From CAMEON01 sp963643175 (lineage in GTDB: Bacteria; Bacillota; Clostridia; Oscillospirales; CAG-272): a stretch of DNA of 64,000 nt. The stretch lies in assembly GCA_963643175.1 (NCBI GenBank), contig CAVIJF010000003.1, positions 1 through 64,000 of the forward strand, in the 5' to 3' direction. The translations under genes were made by a program, and so were the position numbers. Below the pieces are notes generated by a model. The model was not told where the DNA came from and did not search any database. It worked only from the letters and a program-made list of their open reading frames with translations. Shown piece by piece: positions 41,857 through 48,392 of the stretch (its first letter is position 1; each line of letters opens with the position of its first letter).

Positions 41857-43293
41857 ATGTTTCTGTACGACCTTGCCGGCGCACCGGGACGCTCGCTGTA
41901 CGACCGGCTGACCGGCTGTATCCGCCGGGATATTCTGGAGGGGCGCCTGCCCGCCGGGAGCCGCCTGCCCTCCAAGCGCCGTGCCGCCGCCGCATGGGGC
42001 ATCAGCGTGGTTACGGTCATGGCGGCGTATGATCAGCTGCTCGCCGAGGGCTACCTTGTGTCCGAACAGCGTCGGGGCTACTTTGTCGCGCAGGTGGAGC
42101 AGTGGGAGATGCATCCGGCGGTGTCTGTCCCGCCACCGCCGGTCGCCGCCCCCCCGATGTCCGGGCAGATCGGGCAGTCTGGGGACGGCGTGATTGACCT
42201 GATTCAGAACCGCGTGCCGCCCGACCTGTTCCCGCTGTCGGTGTGGAACCGCCTGTCGCGGCGGGTCTGGCGGGAGGAGGGGCAGACCCTGCTCCGGCGG
42301 ACGGACTACAACGGTCTGCCTGCCCTGCGTGCCGCCATCCGGGACAGTCTGTGCGAGAGCCGAGGCATCCGCGCCGGGGCGGAGAATATTCTGGTCAGCG
42401 CCGGAAACGAGCAGCTTTACGCAACGCTGCTGACTTTTCTGGGGCGGGAGAACGTGTTCGGCGTGGAGGATCCCGGCTACCCGCTGATTGCCCGCCTGTA
42501 CGGACAGAACGGCGCGCGTGTGATTCCGCTGCCGCTGGATGCGGCGGGGGTCATGCCGGACGCGCTGGAACCGGCGGGCGTCCGCGTCCTGCACATCTCG
42601 CCCAACCACCATTTCCCGACCGGTATCGTCATGCCGGTCGGGCGTCGGCAGGAACTGCTGGCGTGGCTGGCGGGCGCCCCTGACCGATACATCATCGAAG
42701 ATGACTACGACAGCGAATTCCGCATGGAGGGGCGCCCCATTCCCTCCCTGCAGAGCATGGACGGCACGGGGCGCGTGATATATGTCAACACGTTTTCCAA
42801 GACCGTTGCGCCGTCGCTGCGTATCGGGTATGCCGTCCTGCCGCCGGAGGTCAGCCGGGCGTACCGGGAACGGCTGGGTTTCCTCTCCTGCCCGGTGTCG
42901 GTGCCGGAGCAGTACATTCTGGCGGCATTCATGGCGGACGGTTCGCTGGCGCGGCACATCAGCCGGATGCGTACCCGGTGCCGCGCCGTGCGGGACGCAC
43001 TGCTTGCCGCGCTTGCCGCCTCGCCGCTGGCGGAGCGCTACACCGTGTCCGCAGCAGAGGGCGGACTGCATTTCCTGCTGCACCTGCACACGGCACTGCC
43101 GGATACCGCCCTGTGCGCGGCGCTGGCGGCGCAGGGTGTGCGGGTGCGGTCGCTGCGCGACTATTTCGCACAGCCCCCGGCAGCGGATACGCATACGCTG
43201 GTCATCAGCTACGCCGGGCTGTCCGCCGACCGCGCACAGGAGCTGGTCCACCGGCTGGACGCCGTCACGGCTGTCACGGAAAACCAACCGTGA
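41857..43293 (+). CDS. MocR/PdxR-type regulator (GntR helix-turn-helix fused to an aminotransferase fold)
   Basis: 478 residues. The N-terminal GntR winged helix (about 1-75: LYDRLTGCIRRDILEGRLPA; GSRLPSKRRAAAAWGIS) joins through a linker to a type I aminotransferase-like domain (about 110-478) in which NTFSKTVAPSLRIGYAV holds the PLP-binding lysine and EDDYDSEFR the pyridine-ring contact. Such fusion proteins sense PLP or an amino-acid derivative and regulate neighbouring genes, often for B6 synthesis or uptake or GABA use. The divergent ECF gene is the likely target. GGGGAGGAAACGCC precedes the ATG. Confidence 0.92.
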   Translation: MFLYDLAGAPGRSLYDRLTGCIRRDILEGRLPAGSRLPSKRRAAAAWGISVVTVMAAYDQLLAEGYLVSEQRRGYFVAQVEQWEMHPAVSVPPPPVAAPPMSGQIGQSGDGVIDLIQNRVPPDLFPLSVWNRLSRRVWREEGQTLLRRTDYNGLPALRAAIRDSLCESRGIRAGAENILVSAGNEQLYATLLTFLGRENVFGVEDPGYPLIARLYGQNGARVIPLPLDAAGVMPDALEPAGVRVLHISPNHHFPTGIVMPVGRRQELLAWLAGAPDRYIIEDDYDSEFRMEGRPIPSLQSMDGTGRVIYVNTFSKTVAPSLRIGYAVLPPEVSRAYRERLGFLSCPVSVPEQYILAAFMADGSLARHISRMRTRCRAVRDALLAALAASPLAERYTVSAAEGGLHFLLHLHTALPDTALCAALAAQGVRVRSLRDYFAQPPAADTHTLVISYAGLSADRAQELVHRLDAVTAVTENQP

Positions 43294-43321
43294 ATATTTT
43301 GTAACCTTTTCCCCCAGCCCC

Positions 43322-43350
43322 TTGCAATTTGACAGGGGATGGTGTAAAAT
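43322..43350 (+). promoter_or_regulatory. Promoter of pckG
   Basis: TTGCAA (43322-43327), 17 bases, TAAAAT (43345-43350); leader of about 95 nt. Confidence 0.7.
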
Positions 43351-43451
43351 ACAAACTGGGTAATGAAGGGCGTTTGACCGGAAATGCATTTCCGGAACAT
43401 CTGCGCCGCTTTGCCTGCCAAATGAGACACCGAACAAGGAGGAATTTCAGA

Positions 43452-45248
43452 ATGAATCCTACAAACAATCAACACGTGCTGAGCTGGCTGAACGAAATGG
43501 CAGCCATGACCAAGCCGGACAACATCGTATGGATCGACGGAAGCGAGGAGCAGGCGAACGCGCTCCGCAACGAGGCGCTTGCCAGCGGTGAACTGATCCG
43601 GCTCAATCAGGAAAAGATGCCGGGCTGCTACCTGCACCGTACCACGTGGGATGACGTGGCGCGCGTGGAGGGTCGCACCTTCATCTGCACCAAGACCAAG
43701 GAGGACGCAGGCAACATCAACAACTGGATGGATCCTGCCGAGTGCCGCGCCAAGCTGACCAGGCTGTATACCGGATGCATGAAGGGACGCACCATGTATG
43801 TTATCCCGTACTCCATGTCCATCGTCGGCTCCCCCTTCGCCAAGTACGGCATTGAGCTGACCGACTCCATTTACGTCGTGATGAACATGGAGATTATGAC
43901 CCGCGTCGGCAACAACGTGCTGGAGGCGCTGGGCGATTCCCACGACTTCATCAAGGGTCTGCACTCCAAGGCAACGCTGGATGCCGAGAACCGCTATATC
44001 GTCCACTTCCCGGAGGACGACACCATCTGGTCCATCAACTCCAACTACGGCGGCAACGTCCTGCTGGGCAAGAAGTGCTTTGCCCTGCGTATTGCCTCCT
44101 ACCTCGGACGCAAGGAAGGCTGGATGGCGGAGCATATGCTGATTCTGGGCGTCACCTACCCGGACGGCACCAAGAAGTATGTGACCGCCGCTTTCCCGTC
44201 TGCCTGCGGCAAGACCAACCTTGCCATGCTGATTCCGCCTGAGGTATTCCAGAAGCAGGGCTACAAGGTCGAGACGGTCGGCGACGATATCGCATGGCTG
44301 CGCGTCGGCAGTGACGGTCGCCTGTGGGCTGTCAACCCGGAGAACGGCTTCTTCGGCGTGGCGCCCGGCACCAACGAGAAGTCCAATCCCAACGCACTGC
44401 ACACCTGCATGAAGGATACCATTTTCACCAATGTCTGCCTCAACACCGATACCGACACGGTCTGGTGGGAGGGCCTGGACAAGAACCCGCCTGTCCACGC
44501 CATCAACTGGAAGGGTCAGCCGTGGGACTATCACACCTACGACAAAGCGGACAAGGTGAACACCTCCGGTGCGCATCCCAACAGCCGCTTTACCGCCAAG
44601 GCTACCAACTGCCCCTGCCTCAGCCCTGCTTTCTATGAGCCGAACGGCGTGCCCGTGGACGCCATTATTTTCGGCGGTCGCCGTGCCCGCACCGCGCCGC
44701 TGGTGTATCAGTCCACCTCCTGGCAGAACGGTACCTTCGTCGGCTCCATCATGGCGTCCGAGACGACGGCTGCTGCCGCCGGTGCGGTCGGTGTCGTCCG
44801 CCGCGACCCCATGGCAATGCGTCCCTTCGTCGGCTACAACATGGGCGACTACTGGGCACACTGGCTTGAGATGGGTCTGAAGATTCCTCATCCGCCCAAG
44901 ATTTTCCATGTCAACTGGTTCCGCACCGATGACGAGGGCAACTTCATCTGGCCCGGCTTCGGCGATAACCTGCGCGTTGTGCTGTGGATTCTCGCCCGCT
45001 GTGCCGGCAAGGTTGACGCGGACATCACGCCTATCGGCTACCTGCCCAAGGCGGAGGATATCTGCATCGACGGTCTGGAGGGCGTCACGGTTGATACGAT
45101 CCGCAACCTGCTGTCGGTGGATACCGCGGCATGGCTGGAGGACGTGGAGAACATCAAGGCGTTCTACGCACAGGTCGGCGACCATGTGCCGCAGGCTATG
45201 TACGACGAGCTTGCCGCTTTGGAAGCCCGCCTGAAGGCTGCCCTGTAA
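43452..45248 (+). CDS. pckG: Phosphoenolpyruvate carboxykinase (GTP)
   Basis: Interconverts oxaloacetate plus GTP with PEP plus CO2. 598 residues, the GTP-type length. The P-loop FPSACGKTN (S250-N256) with the hyper-reactive C252 separates it from the ATP-type enzyme. Also seen: YGGNVLLGKKCFALRIAS, DDIAWLRVG, ENGFFGVAPGTN and a C-terminal NWFRTDDEGNFIWPGFGDN. AAGGAGGAATTTCAGA precedes the ATG. It is monocistronic. In gut anaerobes this enzyme often runs towards oxaloacetate to feed fermentation as well as gluconeogenesis. Confidence 0.97.
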   Translation: MNPTNNQHVLSWLNEMAAMTKPDNIVWIDGSEEQANALRNEALASGELIRLNQEKMPGCYLHRTTWDDVARVEGRTFICTKTKEDAGNINNWMDPAECRAKLTRLYTGCMKGRTMYVIPYSMSIVGSPFAKYGIELTDSIYVVMNMEIMTRVGNNVLEALGDSHDFIKGLHSKATLDAENRYIVHFPEDDTIWSINSNYGGNVLLGKKCFALRIASYLGRKEGWMAEHMLILGVTYPDGTKKYVTAAFPSACGKTNLAMLIPPEVFQKQGYKVETVGDDIAWLRVGSDGRLWAVNPENGFFGVAPGTNEKSNPNALHTCMKDTIFTNVCLNTDTDTVWWEGLDKNPPVHAINWKGQPWDYHTYDKADKVNTSGAHPNSRFTAKATNCPCLSPAFYEPNGVPVDAIIFGGRRARTAPLVYQSTSWQNGTFVGSIMASETTAAAAGAVGVVRRDPMAMRPFVGYNMGDYWAHWLEMGLKIPHPPKIFHVNWFRTDDEGNFIWPGFGDNLRVVLWILARCAGKVDADITPIGYLPKAEDICIDGLEGVTVDTIRNLLSVDTAAWLEDVENIKAFYAQVGDHVPQAMYDELAALEARLKAAL

Positions 45249-45270
45249 GCTGTTCTGTCGGTTTGTCTGT

Positions 45271-45302
45271 CCCCGCTCCTGCAAAAGGGAGCGGGGCTTT
45301 TT
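45271..45302 (+). terminator. Terminator of pckG
   Basis: CCCCGCTCC, a loop of 7, GGAGCGGGG, then CTTTTT. Confidence 0.9.
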
Positions 45303-45307
45303 GCACG

Positions 45308-45342
45308 GTTACAGTTGACAACTGTCAGCTGTCAGCTGTAAC
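45308..45342. repeat. Short repeat-rich palindrome
   Basis: GTTACAGTTGACAACTGTC followed by AGCTGTCAGCTGTAAC. The ends are inverted (GTTACAG/CTGTAAC) and the middle repeats the 7-mer CTGTCAG. Heptad CAGTTGA/CTGTCAG arrays of this sort are seen between genes in other clostridia; I can assign no function. Confidence 0.6.
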
Positions 45343-45499
45343 CTTCCCGGTCGCGTGCACAATAAATGGCAGGGAAGCGAGATACGCAACACGCGAAAAG
45401 GAGGATACTCGCATGGAGCAGAACCAATCACGCGACCTGCCGCCGGAGGAGAACACCGACCGGCAGGCACCGCTATTCCCGGGCGGGGAGGCGGACGGG

Positions 45500-45660
45500 G
45501 CACCGGGGCAAGCTCCTTCCGGCGCCGCAAACTGCCCGGTACGCAGTGCCGCATGGTCGCAGTCGCGGGGGTGCAAGGGGCGAAGCCCCTTGCATAAGAT
45601 AGCAAAAATCTCCCCCTTCCCCGCTGGGGAAGGGGGTCGGGGGGATGGGGCCAAAGAAAG
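45500..45660. repeat. Family A composite repeat, copy A8
   Basis: CTTCCGGCGCCGCAAACTGC, GGGGGTGCAAGGGGCGAAGC then CCCTTGCATAAGATAGCAAA, CCCCCTTCCCCGCTGGGGAA and GGGGTCGGGGGGATGGGG. Ends about 90 bases before the infC promoter. Confidence 0.82.
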
Positions 45661-45748
45661 TCATACAGGAGCCGGGAAAACCGCCGGGCGCGAAAACCGC
45701 CAACGCACAAAAAAGCAACGCCTCCAACGCAAAAATTTTCAAAACCCC

Positions 45749-45777
45749 TTGACAAACAGGGAAAAGTGTGGTATACT
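45749..45777 (+). promoter_or_regulatory. Promoter of infC-rpmI-rplT
   Basis: TTGACA (45749-45754), 17 bases, TATACT (45772-45777); leader of about 250 nt. Confidence 0.88.
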
Positions 45778-45899
45778 ACCCCTGCAATGAAGCGAAGCTG
45801 CCTGGCTTCCACCGCACCGCCGCAGAGCGCGTCCGGTCAATATCCGATTCCGGATCCCCCGGACTTCGGAGATGGAGAGCGTTTTCCCGCATCCGGGAG

Positions 45900-45943
45900 A
45901 ACTGCCGCGCCGGGCTGTGTGCTTCGGGGCGGTTTATTTTTTT
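45900..45943 (+). terminator. Probable attenuator in the infC leader
   Basis: AACTGCC (45900-45906) pairs with GGCGGTT (45928-45934) (one G-T), enclosing CCGGGC...GCTTCGGG, and is followed by TATTTTTTT. A terminator lying between promoter and infC fits premature termination of the operon, for example controlled by ribosomal protein L20 as known in Bacillus. The leader was not matched to a named RNA family. Confidence 0.6.
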
Positions 45944-45964
45944 CGGAATTGCCGGGGACGCCCT

Positions 45965-45984
45965 GCCGGATAAATCGGCGATTC
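45965..45984. repeat. Family B core sequence in the infC leader (reversed)
   Basis: GCCGGATAAATCGGCGATTC, the reverse complement form of the element at 11554-11573 with one change. As in the other two cases it lies shortly upstream of a ribosome-binding site in the transcript. Confidence 0.6.
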
Positions 45985-46033
45985 CCTGAAATTCCGTACC
46001 GAAAATCAGACAAGCAAGAGGAGGTGCGTACCC

Positions 46034-46570
46034 ATAGGCACGAATGCAAAGGAGGCCCAGACCCTCATCAATGAGGCTATTGATGCACGGGAGGTTCGGG
46101 TCGTCAACGCAGAGGGACAGCCGCTCGGGATTATGAGTTCCCGTGAGGCGCTCAGACTGGCTTACGACAAGGATATGGATCTGGTTCTGATTGCTCCCCA
46201 GGCGCAGCCGCCGGTCTGCAAGATTATGGACTACGGCAAGTACTGCTTCGAGAAGCAGAAGCGCGAGAAGGAAGCCAAGAAGAAGCAGCAGGTCGTCGAG
46301 CTGAAGGAAATCCAGATTTCCTACCGCATCGACACGCATGATTATGAAACCAAGCTCAATCAGGCGCGTAAGTTCCTGTCCGCCGGCAATAAGGTCCGGG
46401 TGGTCATGAAGTTCCGCGGACGTGAGATGAGCCATATGGCAATGGGACGGGACGTTCTGGAGAAGTTTCTGACGGATACCCACGAGGTGGGCGTCTGCGA
46501 CAAGAAGCCGGTGCTGGACGGACGTTTCATGAGCATGGTCATCAATCCGCTCCCCAACAAAGCCAAGTAA
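46034..46570 (+). CDS. infC: Translation initiation factor IF-3, starting at ATA
   Basis: 178 residues. From an ATA at 46034 the frame reads (M)GTNAKEAQTLINEAIDAREV, RVVNAEGQPLGIMSSREALR, matching the IF-3 N-terminal domain; the linker helix rich in lysine and the C-terminal domain (VRVVMKFRGREMSHMAMGRD) follow. No ATG, GTG or TTG start lies upstream in frame near the ribosome-binding site, while AGGAGG is exactly 9 bases before the ATA. The first downstream ATG (46133) would remove most of the N-domain. Known infC genes use AUU or AUA starts so that IF-3, which rejects such codons, limits its own synthesis. First gene of infC-rpmI-rplT. Confidence 0.93.
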   Translation: MGTNAKEAQTLINEAIDAREVRVVNAEGQPLGIMSSREALRLAYDKDMDLVLIAPQAQPPVCKIMDYGKYCFEKQKREKEAKKKQQVVELKEIQISYRIDTHDYETKLNQARKFLSAGNKVRVVMKFRGREMSHMAMGRDVLEKFLTDTHEVGVCDKKPVLDGRFMSMVINPLPNKAK

Positions 46571-46585
46571 GACCCGTGTGCCGCA

Positions 46586-46737
46586 CCTGCGGAACACGGT
46601 TCCGCAGGGAAGGGAATAGCTTCCGGTCAATATGCCGTCCGGCTGCACCTCCGAGGGGAGCCGGACGGCTCTGCACGGTTCATGATTCAGCCCGCCGCCG
46701 GCGGGGTTCCATGATAGATCCGCGTGAGACAGCGGAT
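46586..46737 (+). promoter_or_regulatory. Structured infC-rpmI spacer with three or more hairpins
   Basis: The 196-base gap between infC and rpmI holds perfect stems: CCTGCGGAAC/GTTCCGCAGG (46586-46608), GCCGTCCGGCT/AGCCGGACGGC (46634-46669), CCCGC..GCGGG (46691-46705) and ATCCGC/GCGGAT (46718-46737). None has a U-run, so they are not terminators. In Escherichia coli L20 represses rpmI-rplT from structures in this position; a similar control is possible here. Confidence 0.55.
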
Positions 46738-46766
46738 CACAATATTACGAAAGAAGGATAACCAAA

Positions 46767-46961
46767 ATGGGAAAGGTTAAAACACATCGCGCTTCCGCCA
46801 AGAGATTTTCCGTTACCGGAACCGGCAAGGTGAAGATCTTCCACAGCTCTCACCGCCACAACCTGGGCAAGAAGCCCTCCAAGAGAAAGAGAAACCTGCG
46901 CAGCTCCGCGATTCTGAGCGAAGCAATGACCGCCAATGTCCGCGCCCTGATCCAGAAGTAA
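46767..46961 (+). CDS. rpmI: 50S ribosomal protein L35
   Basis: 64 residues, full length: MGKVKTHRASAKRFSVTGTG, KVKIFHSSHRHNLGKKPSKR, KRNLRSSAILSEAMTANVRA. AGAAGGATAACCAAA precedes the ATG. It follows the structured spacer and is separated from rplT by 42 bases containing that gene's Shine-Dalgarno site. Confidence 0.98.
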   Translation: MGKVKTHRASAKRFSVTGTGKVKIFHSSHRHNLGKKPSKRKRNLRSSAILSEAMTANVRALIQK

Positions 46962-47003
46962 GATCGGCGAGACACCTGATAACAGTATAGGAGGAAACGA
47001 AAA

Positions 47004-47357
47004 ATGGCAAGAATCAAGGGCGCGATGATGACCCGCAAGAGAAGAAATAAGGTTCTGAAGGCAGCCAAGGGCTACTGGGGCAGCAAATCGAAGCACTTCA
47101 AGATGGCGAAGGAAGCCGTCATGAAGAGCGGCAACTATGCCTTTGCCGGTCGCCGCAAGAAGAAGAGAGACTTCCGCCGCCTGTGGATTACCCGTATCTC
47201 CGCCGGATGCAAGATCAACGGCATGAACTACTCCAGCTTCATGAACGGGCTGAAGAAGGCGGGCATCACCCTGAACCGCAAGATGCTCTCCGAGATCGCA
47301 ATCGCCGATCCTGCTGCTTTCACCGCTCTGTGCGAGCAGGCGAAGGCTGCACTGTAA
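47004..47357 (+). CDS. rplT: 50S ribosomal protein L20
   Basis: 117 residues: MARIKGAMMTRKRRNKVLKA, AKGYWGSKSKHFKMAKEAVM and GLKKAGITLNRKMLSEIAIA are diagnostic. L20 is an early-assembly 23S rRNA-binding protein and the usual repressor of this operon. AGGAGGAAACGAAAA precedes the ATG. Last gene before the terminator at 47369. Confidence 0.98.
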   Translation: MARIKGAMMTRKRRNKVLKAAKGYWGSKSKHFKMAKEAVMKSGNYAFAGRRKKKRDFRRLWITRISAGCKINGMNYSSFMNGLKKAGITLNRKMLSEIAIADPAAFTALCEQAKAAL

Positions 47358-47368
47358 TTCACCTGCAC

Positions 47369-47403
47369 GACAAAACCCGGTGACAGAAAGCCGGGTTTTT
47401 GTC
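47369..47403 (+). terminator. Terminator of the infC operon
   Basis: GACAAAACCCGG, loop, CCGGGTTTTTGTC. Confidence 0.88.
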
Positions 47404-47492
47404 ATGATGGAGGGGATTTCCGCCGTCTCGCCGCACCGCGCCGTGTGCGCAGTCCGGACAGGACAGCCGGGCGTCCCCGGAAAGGAACCGAT

Positions 47493-48347
47493 ATGCCCTT
47501 TTGCTTTTCCGAAGCACCCATCACTTCCCGGCAGAACCGGCGCATTGTCGGTCTGTGCAAGCTCGCCGACCGGGGCGAACGCGAGCGCACGGGGCTGTTC
47601 CGCTTTGACGGCGTTAAACTGCTTTGCGAGGCGGTGCGCCGGGCGGTGCCGCTGACGGCTGTCTATGTCCGCGCGGGCAGCGCCCGGCGCGTGGCGGAAC
47701 GTATGGCGGAGCTGTACGGGCTGGCGCCGGAGGCGCTTGCCTGCCCGGCATATGCCGTGGAGGACGGTCTGTTTGACCGGATTTCCGAAGAAAATGCGCC
47801 GGAGGGCGTGATTTGTGCGGCAAAGGCTCTTGACAAACGCCACAAAATGTATACAATAAATGAGAAGGATTTACCGCCTGTCCCGGACGGACCCGCCGTC
47901 CTGCTGGAATCGCTCCGCGATCCGGTGAACGTCGGGGCAATTATCCGCACCGCCGCGGCGCTGGGTGTCGGGTGCCTGATTCTCAGCCGGGACTGCGCCG
48001 ACATTTACCATCCGCGCACGGTCCGCGCCGCCATGGGGACGCTTTTTTCCATGACAATCCTGCGCGTGGACGACCTTGCCGCCGCGATAGCGGGTCTGCG
48101 CCGCTCCGGACGCCGGGTGTATGCCGCCGCGCTGGACGCGGATGCCGTCCGGCTGGGGACGCTTGCCTTCGGCGCACAGGATTGCGTGGTGATAGGCAAC
48201 GAGGGGCACGGACTGTCGCCCGCCGTGACAGGCGCCTGCGATGGAACCGTCTATATCCCCATGCAGGGTGGTACGGAATCGCTCAATGCTTCGGTGGCGG
48301 CGGCACTGCTCATGTGGGAGCTGCACCGGGGCGGTCGGGCGGACTGA
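47493..48347 (+). CDS. SpoU/TrmH-family RNA 2'-O-methyltransferase
   Basis: 284 residues. The N-terminal substrate-binding domain (ITSRQNRRIVGLCKLADRGE; FRFDGVKLLCEAV) precedes the SPOUT knot with the three family motifs: LLESLRDPVNVGAIIRTAAA (motif 1), VVIGNEGHGLSP (motif 2) and VYIPMQGGTESLNASVAAAL (motif 3), which bind S-adenosylmethionine. It methylates a ribose in rRNA or tRNA; the site is unknown. Residues about 112-132 (DKRHKMYTINEKD) are coded by an unusually AT-rich patch holding a promoter-like TTGACA-16-TACAAT. CGGAAAGGAACCG precedes the ATG at 47493. It leads directly to dprA. Confidence 0.92.
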   Translation: MPFCFSEAPITSRQNRRIVGLCKLADRGERERTGLFRFDGVKLLCEAVRRAVPLTAVYVRAGSARRVAERMAELYGLAPEALACPAYAVEDGLFDRISEENAPEGVICAAKALDKRHKMYTINEKDLPPVPDGPAVLLESLRDPVNVGAIIRTAAALGVGCLILSRDCADIYHPRTVRAAMGTLFSMTILRVDDLAAAIAGLRRSGRRVYAAALDADAVRLGTLAFGAQDCVVIGNEGHGLSPAVTGACDGTVYIPMQGGTESLNASVAAALLMWELHRGGRAD

Positions 48348-48392
48348 ACGGAACAAATCAGCGGTTCCCCGGAACCGAAAGGAGACTGCGCT

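Larger units (their letters stand above)
45413..45790 (+). other. Doubtful small reading frame entered by a family A repeat
   Basis: AAAAGGAGGATACTCGC is an excellent ribosome-binding site for MEQNQSRDLPPEENTDRQAP, but from about 45500 the frame consists of repeat A8 and reads as repeat-encoded Pro/Gly/Arg residues to 45790. I take it as the start of a former gene interrupted by the repeat rather than a working 125-residue protein. Confidence 0.35.
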
